Below are positions 9,201 to 19,000 of a stretch of 22,131 bases of DNA, in pieces. The notes under the pieces are model-generated. The model did no database searches, had not been told where the DNA came from, and was given only the letters and a program-made list of their open reading frames with translations. Position 1 is the first letter of the stretch. Each line of letters begins with the position of its first letter. Position numbers and translations under genes: made by a program. Source of the DNA: Smittium culicis (Eukaryota; Kickxellomycota; Harpellomycetes; Harpellales; Legeriomycetaceae); assembly GCA_001970855.1 (NCBI GenBank), contig LSSN01003360.1:1-22131 (forward strand). The letters run 5' to 3'.

Positions 9201-11170
9201 CCGATCTTTATTAGCCCATCGGCTAAAAGCGAATACAAATAAGTCATTTTAGTTAAAATTTTATTCCAATTTTTATTATTAGAGATACTGTTGTATAAGG
9301 CGATAGCACTGTTAATATCATGATTGATATTTATCAGTGCCCATACAAGGAGGTTGATAGCATGTTCAGATGGTGGGTTTAAATAAGGGGCCAGTTTGTA
9401 ATGTATTTTTGACGCAGTTTTAACTAGTTCTATATGGTTTAAGGGATTGTTCTTAGGCTCACAGGCGTACTTTTCTAAAGTACTATTGTATGCGTTTGCA
9501 GCAAAAGACACAGTTTTTGATATTAAGGTGAAATGGAATTCTTTCCTGATTTTTGTAGAATTAGAGCGATTAATAAGGCCTTTTTCACTTTCAGCATGAT
9601 CGAGATTTTTGAGGTTTAAGTCTATAAGAAGCGTTCTAGAATGAATAATATCTAAAAGTTGTTGATTTGGACCATTAAAATCTATGTATGAAGTGGTTAG
9701 GTGTTCCCACACTAGGTGCGTATTAACGGATTGCGCCACATGAATTGCTCCTTCGATGTTGTTTGATTCTAGCATCTGGTCAATTACGTCAAGGTGATTT
9801 TTGGAGTTATTAGATGAGATGCTGGAAATGATTTTTTTAATATTTTCTAATTCGAAGATGTTAAAATTGTAGTTGAAAAGGCTCGAGGCATAAAGTTTGG
9901 AAATTTCAGAAGTTTTTTTCATATTGATAGATTTCCTTATTAAACGGTTGATATGCGTTTTACTAGGAGTTAGACCAATCTTAGCCAAGCTAATAAAAAT
10001 ATTCGTGTTAGTTTTAGGACAAAATTCTTTATATTCTGAAAAGAAGGACATTGAATCATTCAATTTATCCCAAAAAGCGGCTATAAGCGAAGTTTCAATG
10101 TTGTATTGCGCTGCTATAGAAGGTGTCATATTCTTATCATTTCTAGCTATCGATCTAGCTATTATTTTAGTTTTTTTCAGTAATTCATTATGGGAGAGAT
10201 TTTTAAATTGTTTAAAAAGCAAAGATTTTTTGATTTCAGTTAAATATTCTTTGTGTAATGGAGATTTGGAGGCTAAAAGCGAAAAGTAATTTGAAAACAA
10301 AAGAATAATCATAGAATTGTTGCGAGAATGATCAGAGAATTTTGAAGTAAAATCCTTTATACTGCTTAGACTGCATCCCATTAAATTAGCAAGTATTAGA
10401 TTTTCATAGTCTGTGTTATCGAGAAAATATAATGAATTGCTAGTATTTTTTTTTGAAAATTTACTGGTATTTTCAATAATACTAGAATTCTCACTAAGAC
10501 CCGAAGTTTTTAAATTTAAGCTAAATATAGAAGAATTCGCGAGGGTGGTGTAAATTATTGAACATAAAATGTCATAAGAGGAAATAAATTTTAATCGAGA
10601 CTTGAATATATAAATAGGATCAGTAATGAAGCTCAGAAAGTCTATATTTCCTTTTTCGGTCGAGATAGGTAAAGATGTGGTATTGGAAGCGGAGATATCT
10701 ATATTTTTGTTGTTTGAATTTAAGGAATTGGGATTTGAATCGAGTTTAATTTGAGAATCGGGATTCGGCTTTAGTGATTTTAACGAGTTTAATACGCCAT
10801 TATTATCATTTTTTTGATTCGAGCAAAGGTTTATAATAGGGGGGGTTTTTAGCGAATTCGAATAATTATAGGAATTTAATTTTGCATGAGAATTCAAATT
10901 GCTAGTATTAACTTCATGAAAAGTTATGGAGAAAAAAAATCAAAAAAAAAAATTTAGAATTTGGTATAACCGTAAAAAAAAAGAGTCTATAGCAGCATAA
11001 TATTTAAAAATAGTACCTGAGGTTTCAAATAAGTCTTTTTCTTTTAGAATACGGGATTTCAAGTGGAATCTTTCGTGCCTAATTCTGGAGAAGGAAGTTA
11101 TGAAAGGGATGCATCGAGCTTTCTTCAAAAAAGGTATTTTTGAAAGAGATGATTTAGGCAAGTAAATCAT
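6234..11170 (-). CDS. PPR-like protein with probable mitochondrial presequence, four exons
   Basis: Read on the minus strand, the exons are 11170-11017, 10911-8686, 8577-7810 and 7699-6234. The introns are 105, 108 and 110 bases, all GT-AG and all in phase 1, giving 1537 residues. The start is the only ATG before the upstream in-frame stop at 11237-11239. Residues 1-50 are basic, hydroxylated and poor in acidic residues until about position 33 (MIYLPKSSLSKIPFLKKARC at the start), as expected for mitochondrial import. A 35-residue PPR motif lies at about 607-641 (YLYSLLADGLIKIGDFGSVI, ending ESRNIVP). A second PPR follows, split by a 47-residue Ser-rich insert (about 657-704), and a third is at about 726-758. 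Weaker PPR-like helices are at about 843-875, 1079-1113 and 1359-1398, and a long Ser/Asn/Glu-rich linker runs from about 1180 to 1340. PPR proteins bind organellar RNA. The specific target is unknown and I do not recognise an ortholog. Confidence 0.75.
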
Positions 11171-11750
11171 TAAACTAGAAGTTAAAATAGTGTTTTTTTG
11201 TACTTTGGAATCGATGAAAGATAGTATATTGTATGATTAATTATTGTATTAGTGTGATTTGATTTTTTTTAAAACTCAGCTAGTATGAGAAATATTTGAT
11301 TACAACCAATTATCGCACATTAAGATAAAAGCAGATTTAACCCTTTCTTGTCTAACGCTCTATAAAAAAATTAATTTGATGAATCGTTTAAGATTTTTAA
11401 GAAAGATTATAATTTGCAGTTATTTTACAGTAAACCAATAAATCATAAGATCTATAAATTAAAGTATTATTCTAAAACATAGTTGGATAGTTTTGATAGA
11501 TCAAAAAAAGTCAACCGCCCAGGAAAGGGCTATAAAAAATTTTTTTTTGTATATGAATCTAGCCAATAAAATAATGTATTTATAAAAAAATAATATGGCA
11601 TTTAATGATTGAAAAGCTTAGTTGCAAGGAATGGTAGCATTTTTAGGAGACTTTTTAACTGTGAGAGGAATGATCAGGTCCCGGTATTAAATCTCAAAGT
11701 ATAGTGCGATTAAGGTTGGATATTTTACCAAATTATCTAAAATATATACC
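11171..11750. other. intergenic region upstream of the PPR-like gene
   Basis: AT-rich sequence without a supported gene, presumably including the PPR-like promoter. A TATA-like GGCTATAAAAAA on the + strand begins near 11528, but no + strand gene follows within 1.4 kb. I searched by eye for U1, U2 and U6 core motifs downstream of it and saw none. Confidence 0.4.
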
Positions 11751-13003
11751 TTTAATTTAATTTGGGTAGGGAGTACAAGGCATAGTTACTGCCGCTGAAA
11801 ATGATAATTTGGATGGTTTTATTATGGGAGTAAAACTAATAGACCAGAAAGAGTATGGTGCATAGCTATAGTCAACATTAAATTTATTTGCGTGTGGACT
11901 TTTAGTGCGCAAGAAAGAAGAGTTGAGTATGGGTAGATAGTAGAGAAAATTTGAATGTGAGAATTGAGGCATCTGTCATGTGCACACTAAAATAAAAACA
12001 TTCAGGTAGCTTGAATAAACGTGACCTATCTAATAGGCTATAGACTGCAACTCAGATTGAATGCATCTATTCTATGATTTGCAGGAGCTTTTTATTTCAG
12101 GCAGCCTATTTGGTTAAGTATTTCATGAATCCAATAGCCAGCATATAGCTACCGTGCAAATAGTAGAGGAAACGCGGTTGGCTGACTAAATTCTGCGTAA
12201 TATGCTATAGTCGGCAACTTGATATCTGTGCTTACATTTACGACGGGTACCTTTTCCTATTTGAAGGCCAATAGCTAGAAAGCTTTTCGGCGAGTGCTAG
12301 GCAAGAAGAACTTGGGTTACGAATAATAGCGTTTAGTTAAAGCTATGGCTAAATGCCTAGTTGTAGCTGTTTGGTTAGATTATGGCTAGATGTATATATA
12401 GATGTATGGTTATAGCTGTATAATTTTCTATAGTTAGAATTAGGGACGTTTGGTTGCAGTGTTTGGGCAGCGAGTGTTGGTAAAATAAAGCAGAAGCGTT
12501 TCTGTGGTTGATAACAATAGCCTTTTGCCTCAAATTGCATAAAACTAAAACAGCAGAATCATTAGGCTAATAAGAAAGCAGAGTACGATTTGTAGGATTG
12601 CATAATATGTCGTACGATTATAAATATCGATGCCAAATGTGGAACGATATCGTCATGTAATTAATATATATTACACAATAGTCAATAATTAATCATTCTA
12701 ATAGGAAGAATCGTATTTTTTCGTGCATTGTTTCCATAAGCGTGAGCCAAGGATAAACACGATATAAGTTTGTTATTGGTCAAAAGATTTGGTGAATAAT
12801 ACAGATCTGGAAATATCATGACAATTCTTTGTACGGAAAATAGCAATAGCGGATATTATTGGTATGGATATGTAGGGGGAATTAACTTGCGTAAGTGGGT
12901 GGGAGAAAGACAGCGGCGAAAAAGAGCACTGGAGTTCTACGGCACAAATCGTTAAAAAGCAAAAGAAGCATGCAGAATCCATACAGTAAACTAAGCAAGC
13001 TAT
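11751..13003. other. intergenic region of different composition, no firm gene
   Basis: This stretch is visibly less AT-rich and more G-rich on the + strand than its surroundings. Short minus-strand frames with real ATG codons occur (71 residues from 11972, 63 from 12540, 69 from 12982). They show no domain, and I could not connect them by good splice sites. Degenerate copies of a TAGCTATGGCTA-like unit lie at about 12335-12435. The region may be an old decayed insertion or a lineage-specific gene. Neither is demonstrated. Confidence 0.35.
12335..12435. repeat. degenerate short repeats (TAGNTATGGCTA-like)
   Basis: Related units recur at irregular 20-40 base spacing: AGCTATGGCTAAATG, TTGTAGCTGTTTGGTTAG, GATTATGGCTAGATGTAT, ATGTATGGTTATAGCTGTAT and CTATAGTTAGAATTAG. 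They are imperfect and partly simple sequence. Looser relatives (CCAATAGC, GCTATAG, ATAGCTA) are scattered over 12030-12320. Confidence 0.4.
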
Positions 13004-13312
13004 ATGGCTAGACGAATACTATCTAGACAGCTAAAAGCCAGAGTTGGGGGCAGAAACAGCGAAGGGATTGGCGAAGGGGCGATTGTGCATACAAAAGAAT
13101 TAAATGAGATTCCTGAAAATGAGCGGATAAAAAAAAAAGCCTCAGCGTCCACTTTCATCTGTCAATTAGTGACCCAATCTTGCAAGCCTTTTTGTTCCAT
13201 CATTATTCCTGTAGGCGCTTTAGAAATAACTCTGTTTGCCTTTTTCTATCTAACTACAGCTATCATACCTGCAATACTAGGTGTCAAACTACTTATATTT
13301 CCCTTTTCTTAA
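13004..13312 (+). other. unassigned 102-codon open frame
   Basis: The frame starts with ATG. Its first 25 residues are basic and Arg-rich (MARRILSRQLKARVGGRN), and its last 40 are strongly hydrophobic with a possible membrane hairpin. It could be a small membrane or mitochondrial protein, but I recognise no family, and the codon choice (GGG, GGC, GCG) is unlike that of the firm genes nearby. It lies only 71 bases ahead of the UPF0658 start and may simply be promoter sequence. The hydrophobic part coincides with a change from purine-rich to pyrimidine-rich DNA, which alone can create such a peptide. Confidence 0.18.
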
Positions 13313-13383
13313 TCTCTGTTTTTATCAGCCTTATTATAGACCTTATCTACTCATTCCCTTTTATGCCTTGCTTCTAGTTCAAA

Positions 13384-14642
13384 ATGCTTAAACTCCGGAG
13401 TTTCGTAAGCCATTCCTCAATCATTCTAATTACACTCCCATTCCATTCCACCGCTCTTCTCTATACTTCATATTCCAATTCTAATTCCTCTATATTATAG
13501 ACAAAATTTCCGCGAATTGCCAAGGTAGGCCTCGTATCATTATTGATCCAGTCTCTCGTCATTCTCGCCCTTGAAATCAAGATATTCGTACTCAGCATTA
13601 ACCATCTTAGCATTTTCGATTCATGGGTCTCTGATAAAAGTCCCCTCATCATCTTTTTAATGTTTGCAACTGCTACTTTTTTTATGATTTATTTATACAT
13701 TGAGGCCATCATCCAAGAAAACACTCTCCAAATATTCACCTTCATATTGTTCCATGTATACACTCTAGTATATGGAGTTCTCATGTACTTTCACAAGATT
13801 TCTAATACCCCTTCTGATGTTCTCGACACCATCACCGAAGACTCAAAACCTTACCTCATCGCTGTTCCCTGTATATTGAGTACAACTCTTGGCTTTTGGA
13901 TTTATATCTCTTTTAAGCTCTACGGAATCTTCGGTTGGGAGATGTATAAACTCATTGGTGCCAACGTTCTCTTTAGAGACATGTACAAACAGTATCTACT
14001 CTTTGTCCAGCTTTTGAAAATGGACTTTTACTTCTTCGTAACCTTTGCTTCTCAATACGTTTTGCTTATTTTACATTCTGGTGATATCGAACTCCCTATA
14101 ACTGTTGCTCTTGTCCCCATAAGTTTAGTCACCCTCATCATCGCCGTATATGCCCTCAAACGTGAAAGTAGATCCCTAATGTGGATATTCATCTTGGGCC
14201 TCATTGGTTTCATTGGTTATTACACTTTCAAATTAGTCAGAATTTATGATAAAACCCAGGACACTAAATACGAAAATCAAAGGATTGTTCTTTCCTTCTT
14301 CGGTAAGTTCATTCAATACCTCTACCCATTTTTCTTTTTTCTACAGCTTCACTTATTTTATTAGGTTTTCTCGGCCTTATCACCGTTGTATTTACCGTAT
14401 TCCAAGCCATTAAATGTTTAACTAATTTTGGCCAAGGTCTAAGCAAACGAAGTACGCCTTTTTTTTATTATTACCTTTTATCTTTTTATTCCTAAAATTT
14501 ACTCAATATTTTTTCTTTATTTTCTATAATATTAGTTGAAATGATTGAAGGAAATGTGAACGAAAACTTTATTGACGGAAACAACTATTATATCAACTCT
14601 GCTGGTCAGCGCAGAATGGCTCTCGAAGAATACAATGGTTAA
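13384..14642 (+). CDS. UPF0658 family Golgi membrane protein, four exons
   Basis: Fungal multi-pass membrane protein of unknown biochemical role, assigned to the Golgi in fission yeast. Exons are 13384-13404 (only seven codons, MLKLRSF), 13501-14302, 14365-14451 and 14536-14642. The introns are 96, 62 and 84 bases and the product is 338 residues. An in-frame alternative acceptor at 14345-14346 would shorten the second intron to 44 bases and add six residues (ASLILL). Seven or eight hydrophobic segments are evident, starting at about residue 18 (GLVSLLIQSLVILALE). The most family-like part is GANVLFRDMYKQYLLFVQLL followed by MDFYFFVTFASQYVLLIL. The C-terminal half has LMWIFILGLIGFIGYYTFKL and CLTNFGQGL, and the hydrophilic tail ends RRMALEEYNG. 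The pyrimidine-rich sequence just before the ATG is typical of fungal promoters. The family call is good. The tiny first exon is inferred from frame and splice signals. Confidence 0.85.
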
Positions 14643-16074
14643 CCTTAAAGAATACAGAGTACTACTGTCCCACTTTAAATATTTGTTTGAATACTCTAAA
14701 TTTATTAACGACTGCCCGGATTTTTTTTATAAAAAAAAATCCTATTTTAAATAATTTACTATCTTTATCTCTTCTATACTCTAACTACAACCATCGAAAC
14801 GAATTTAAATTATTTTGACCCTGATGATAAATTTTTTTTTTTGGCTGCAGTATCATAAAGTCACTCTTTTTTCTAACCATTTCCCCAAGACCCGTTCACT
14901 CTACTTATTTTCTAATCCTCACCATTGAATACCAATACGGCCATTACTTTCCCTCAAAATCCGTATTCTGACCTCATACTTAGTCATTCTACAAACTACT
15001 ATCTCGTATTTATCTGCGCCTTTATGTACATTAATTTATTTTTTCACTCAAAACAAATTTTTTTTTGCAGTTTCGTATATTTTTTTATAGTTATCCTAAG
15101 CTATTAATAAATACCCACATCACATCTTTCTTTACTGCGCTTATAGCTGATTTAATATCAAGTTGGCCTATTAGCTATATTTCTTGATTAATATTCATTT
15201 TTTATATATTAAACTGCCAACTAATTCATCAACGTCATCTTGACTATTCAATTACATTAGTCCCCCATCTTAATAGTGAACCCAAAAATTTATGTAATTA
15301 ATACCAGGTCGTACAACATAATGTTCTTACAAAAATTGCCACACATGCTTATCTCCTAAATACCTGCACCTAAAAAAAAAAAAAATTGGAGCTGAATTAT
15401 AAAACAAACCTCGCATAAATGCAAAAAAGTACTATAAATGTATCTACATTGGTCTATATTTTTCTCTAGCTCCTGAGTTGCATATCTTTTCGATAAAGAA
15501 AGAAAGTTTAAAATTGCGCAGTTAAAGTATAATCTGCATAATATCCGTAATTTTTATTTAATATTTTTTTTTGAGTATAACTTTTGTTTTTATACAATAA
15601 TTGAAGTTTATTTAAGGTAAAAACCCGAAAAAATAAGATGTGTGGTTTAAATATGCTAGCTTTCCAATCACTTATTCTGTGTAAATAATAATTTTAGTAT
15701 GACGAGCAGCCAATAGTATCTTAAGAACTTTCAAAGTACAGGCTATTTTGTTTAGCCAATCGCTGAGTCGAATGCGCTCAAAGCATTTCCTTATTTTTTA
15801 TTGCCTTTATTCCATTATATTTGTAATATTATGCTGCGCTTTCTTTCTTTTCAACTTTTTTACTAACTTTAATATTTCAACCATATCCCATTTTCTTGTA
15901 AAAGTTATAAATATTCAAGTCTCGCTTTTGTTTCCCGATTATTATTAAATATTAACCACTTTTGAAAAATCAAACTAACAACTATAAATACTTTAATGTA
16001 TTTTTTATCCATTCTTCTCTATTCACAGCTTTAATTTTAATATTTATCTGTAGATAAAATGAACATTTAGTGAC
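14643..16074. other. intergenic region between UPF0658 and the SMG6-like gene
   Basis: These 1.4 kb of AT-rich sequence show no gene I can support. The only open frames are 60-66 codons, T-rich and hence hydrophobic, and start at TTG rather than ATG. A run of 14 A lies at 15372-15385, and several poly-T tracts followed by CAG look like splice acceptors without partners. The segment must contain the 3' end of UPF0658 and the promoter and leader of the SMG6-like gene. No AATAAA was found close behind the UPF0658 stop. Confidence 0.5.
16059..16070 (+). promoter_or_regulatory. three-codon upstream ORF (MNI-stop) before the SMG6-like start
   Basis: ATG AAC ATT TAG ends four bases before the ATG at 16075. 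The main frame has a stop (TGA) at 16060-16062, so the main ORF cannot begin further upstream on an unspliced leader. If transcription starts upstream, ribosomes would meet this minimal uORF first. A TAG just before it (16051-16053, in a TTATCTGTAG context) could instead be an acceptor of a leader intron, which would leave the uORF in the mRNA. Confidence 0.4.
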
Positions 16075-19000
16075 ATGAGTAATGACAGAATTCATGAAAT
16101 TAACTCTGAAAATGATCTTGTAACAAACAGTAACTTTCAAATAAGCTTAAATAAAGCACTGGGTAATAACTCGACAAACATACTTAATCCTAATAACCCA
16201 GTCAAAAATCAAATGTCTAAAGCAAAACAGGAAAGCTTGAGCACCAGCTCAACTGCTGAAACGATTAGTATCGATCTTGCTCGTATTCCATCTATCGCTA
16301 ATAACAATTTCAAGAATTTAGATTCTACAATATTGGCTAAAGGCTTACTCCATATCCCTGAAATAAAAGCTGCATCCAGGAATTCTCAAAGCGACGACGC
16401 TCAGGCTGGAATGAAAAATCCCAACATCTCTACACAATCAGGCGTCATCAAACCCAAATCCTTAAAATACAAAAAAACCCCAAAAATATCAAATAAAATT
16501 GCCTCTAATAAAACCCCTAAATCTTCCATTGTTCCAAAATCCAACCCCAAAATTCCTGATTCTGATAATACTTACTCCTCATCTTTTGATAAAAGTATAT
16601 ATAATGCCGCAGCTAAATCTAAATCTGATTTAAAAGCTAACAACCAAACCCCATCGACTTCAAAATCCAAATCAAAAACAAAAACAGCCCAGGAAAATCA
16701 CAAGAATAACAATCAACCTCCAAAAAAGGCTTCCATTAAATCTAAAAAAGATCACTCTCTTTCCCAGAAAATCAAAAACGAATCCCTTCATAAGTAAGTT
16801 CAAGCTTGTTGCTTAATTATTCTTTTCATACTAAAAAAATATAAATACTGTAATATCTTTATTTTTAAACTCTAATAATTTATTCCGCCCTCCTTTATTT
16901 TCCAGTATCGTATCTTCAGCCCCTTCTACCCAGACCGAAAACAATATTGAGAATTCTTTACCTATAGCCAAGATAAAAGGTATTAGTATCATTAAAATGC
17001 CTAATTTTTCCGGAGGAAACAATGACAGCCCTAAATCAAAATCAGCAGAAATTCCACATCATTTGTCCTCTGATACTTTCAAAAAAAACGCTACTGCCAT
17101 ACTTAACGTTGATAGCAATATTCTTTCTAAAGGATTTGCAAATACTTCTCGCAAATCTATTGCTAAACCACCCCAAAAAAGCGCTAATCCCTCAAAACAG
17201 TCCCGCAAATCTTCAAAAAAAGTTGATAAAACCCCCAATGCTGACACTACCACTGTTTCCCAGATTTCAACCGTTGACTCGAATTTCGAAGCTAAAATCT
17301 CAAAGGCCAAAGCTTCCTTGCTAAGTTTAAGCGAACATATTAAAGAATTTAAAAGTCTAAACGCGTTATGCTTTTTCAAAAAGTTACAATATGACATAGC
17401 TACAATCAACGAAGATGATATCTTTAATCATATTCTGGCCGCTCTATATTCAAATATTAACTACAAGTCCAATTTTATTTTCATTAACGATAACCAACCC
17501 TTTCAACAATATGATCACCTGATAGGCCTAGATCACCCAACAATTTCCAAATCTGTTTTATGGTTTGAAGCTCTCTCTTTAGGTACCCGCATACAAGAAA
17601 CGTGTCTTGTTTATATCTCCAGAAAACTAGACTCTAGATCTATTGACCACTCTGCAATCATATCACTCTGGAGATATAGTATATACCCTATCATCGAGAC
17701 CTTCAGGCTAATAATTAACCCTGACTTTCCACAAAATAAAAAAACTTACGAGTACACGTCTAATAACAATACCGAATCATCTATTCTCCAAAGCAATGTA
17801 AACCTTATCATCGATAAGTTCTATAATTCCATAATCTTTAAAACATTTGAAAGTTTTCTCAATGTATCGATTGCGTCTTACCAAAATATTCTTCTTGCAA
17901 CTGAAAACTTACAATTCTCAATAGACCCAACCACATCTGCCTCTGAACATAAATTTAAGACTAACGTCCAGTTTATAAGGCATAAATCTGCTGAAGCACT
18001 AGGCGATATGTTTAGGTACCTTTACATTCATACCTCCAATACTCCTGCAACCAATACTTCACTCATCTCATCATTACCTGTACCAAATAACGATCTTTTT
18101 GTTTCAAAAGAAATTGAAAATATTTACTCATCCTTTAAATGGTACATTTATGGCTTGCACATCGGTGCCCCTAACGGCATTTTATATCACAGACTATCTA
18201 TACTCGGCTGGCAAACGAAATCCGTGTTTAGATCTGTGTTTTATAGCATTTTAAGCATTTCCTCCACATTCTCTTTTGCAGTATCTAGGGAAAGTTTACT
18301 TATATACTTGGAAAAATCTCAGCAAATGGCAACATCTGCTTTTAATCCTATAAATAAATCCAACGAAAAAAATGCATGCCTTCTCAAATCCCCAAACAAG
18401 TCTAAAATCAATCAAGCGAATAAAAAACAAATTCTTACGAAAAAATCAATAGAAATTTCAAGATCAATTAATTCTACTCAATTAATTGGTAAAAAAAATT
18501 TTAGCTTGCTTAAATTTTTTCACATATTGCTAAAAGACAACCATATATACAACTTATCGCCATGTCCAAATTGTATCGAACCTTTCAGCAAGATTTTTTC
18601 AATTTCAACTACTTTGAATGACGCTTATTCCCACAACCTTAGCCACGAATCCGTTCGAGAATTCTTTCTACTTATCCGCAACTCATTATTACTTTCTCAC
18701 CTTAAGCTACACCATATGACGTTTTCTAAAGTTAATATTGACGAGTTTGACGTTTGGCTAAAGGACTATTACTTACCTCTCCTAAAAACGTACATAGCGA
18801 ACGTTGAGCCTGAGCATAATCAATCTAGTGATACAAGTGATTGTTTATGTAACGTATTTAAAGAGCTAAACCCACAAGAAATCATAAGCTCTGTTCAAAT
18901 CATAAGATCCGCTGACTATAACCTGGCTCTTTTCGATAAGGTTCTTCATATTTCATTTATTGATGGCGATTTACTTGCTCTTTCTGATTTAACTTCTTTG

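Noticed and set aside
9897..10289. 130-codon + strand hydrophobic frame
   Set aside because: Antisense to exon 2 of the PPR-like gene. Its hydrophobicity follows from reading Lys/Asn/Ser-rich codons backwards.
11525..11540. TATA box with a downstream small RNA gene
   Set aside because: A TATAAAAAA string is present, but no snRNA or other recognisable RNA motif follows, and poly-A/T runs are frequent here.
15748..15948. 66-codon hydrophobic + frame
   Set aside because: It starts with TTG, is T-rich, and lies in an intergenic region. Such peptides arise from base composition alone.
17022..17409. Frames of 100 (+) and 116 (-) codons
   Set aside because: Both overlap the SMG6-like low-complexity N-terminus in other frames.
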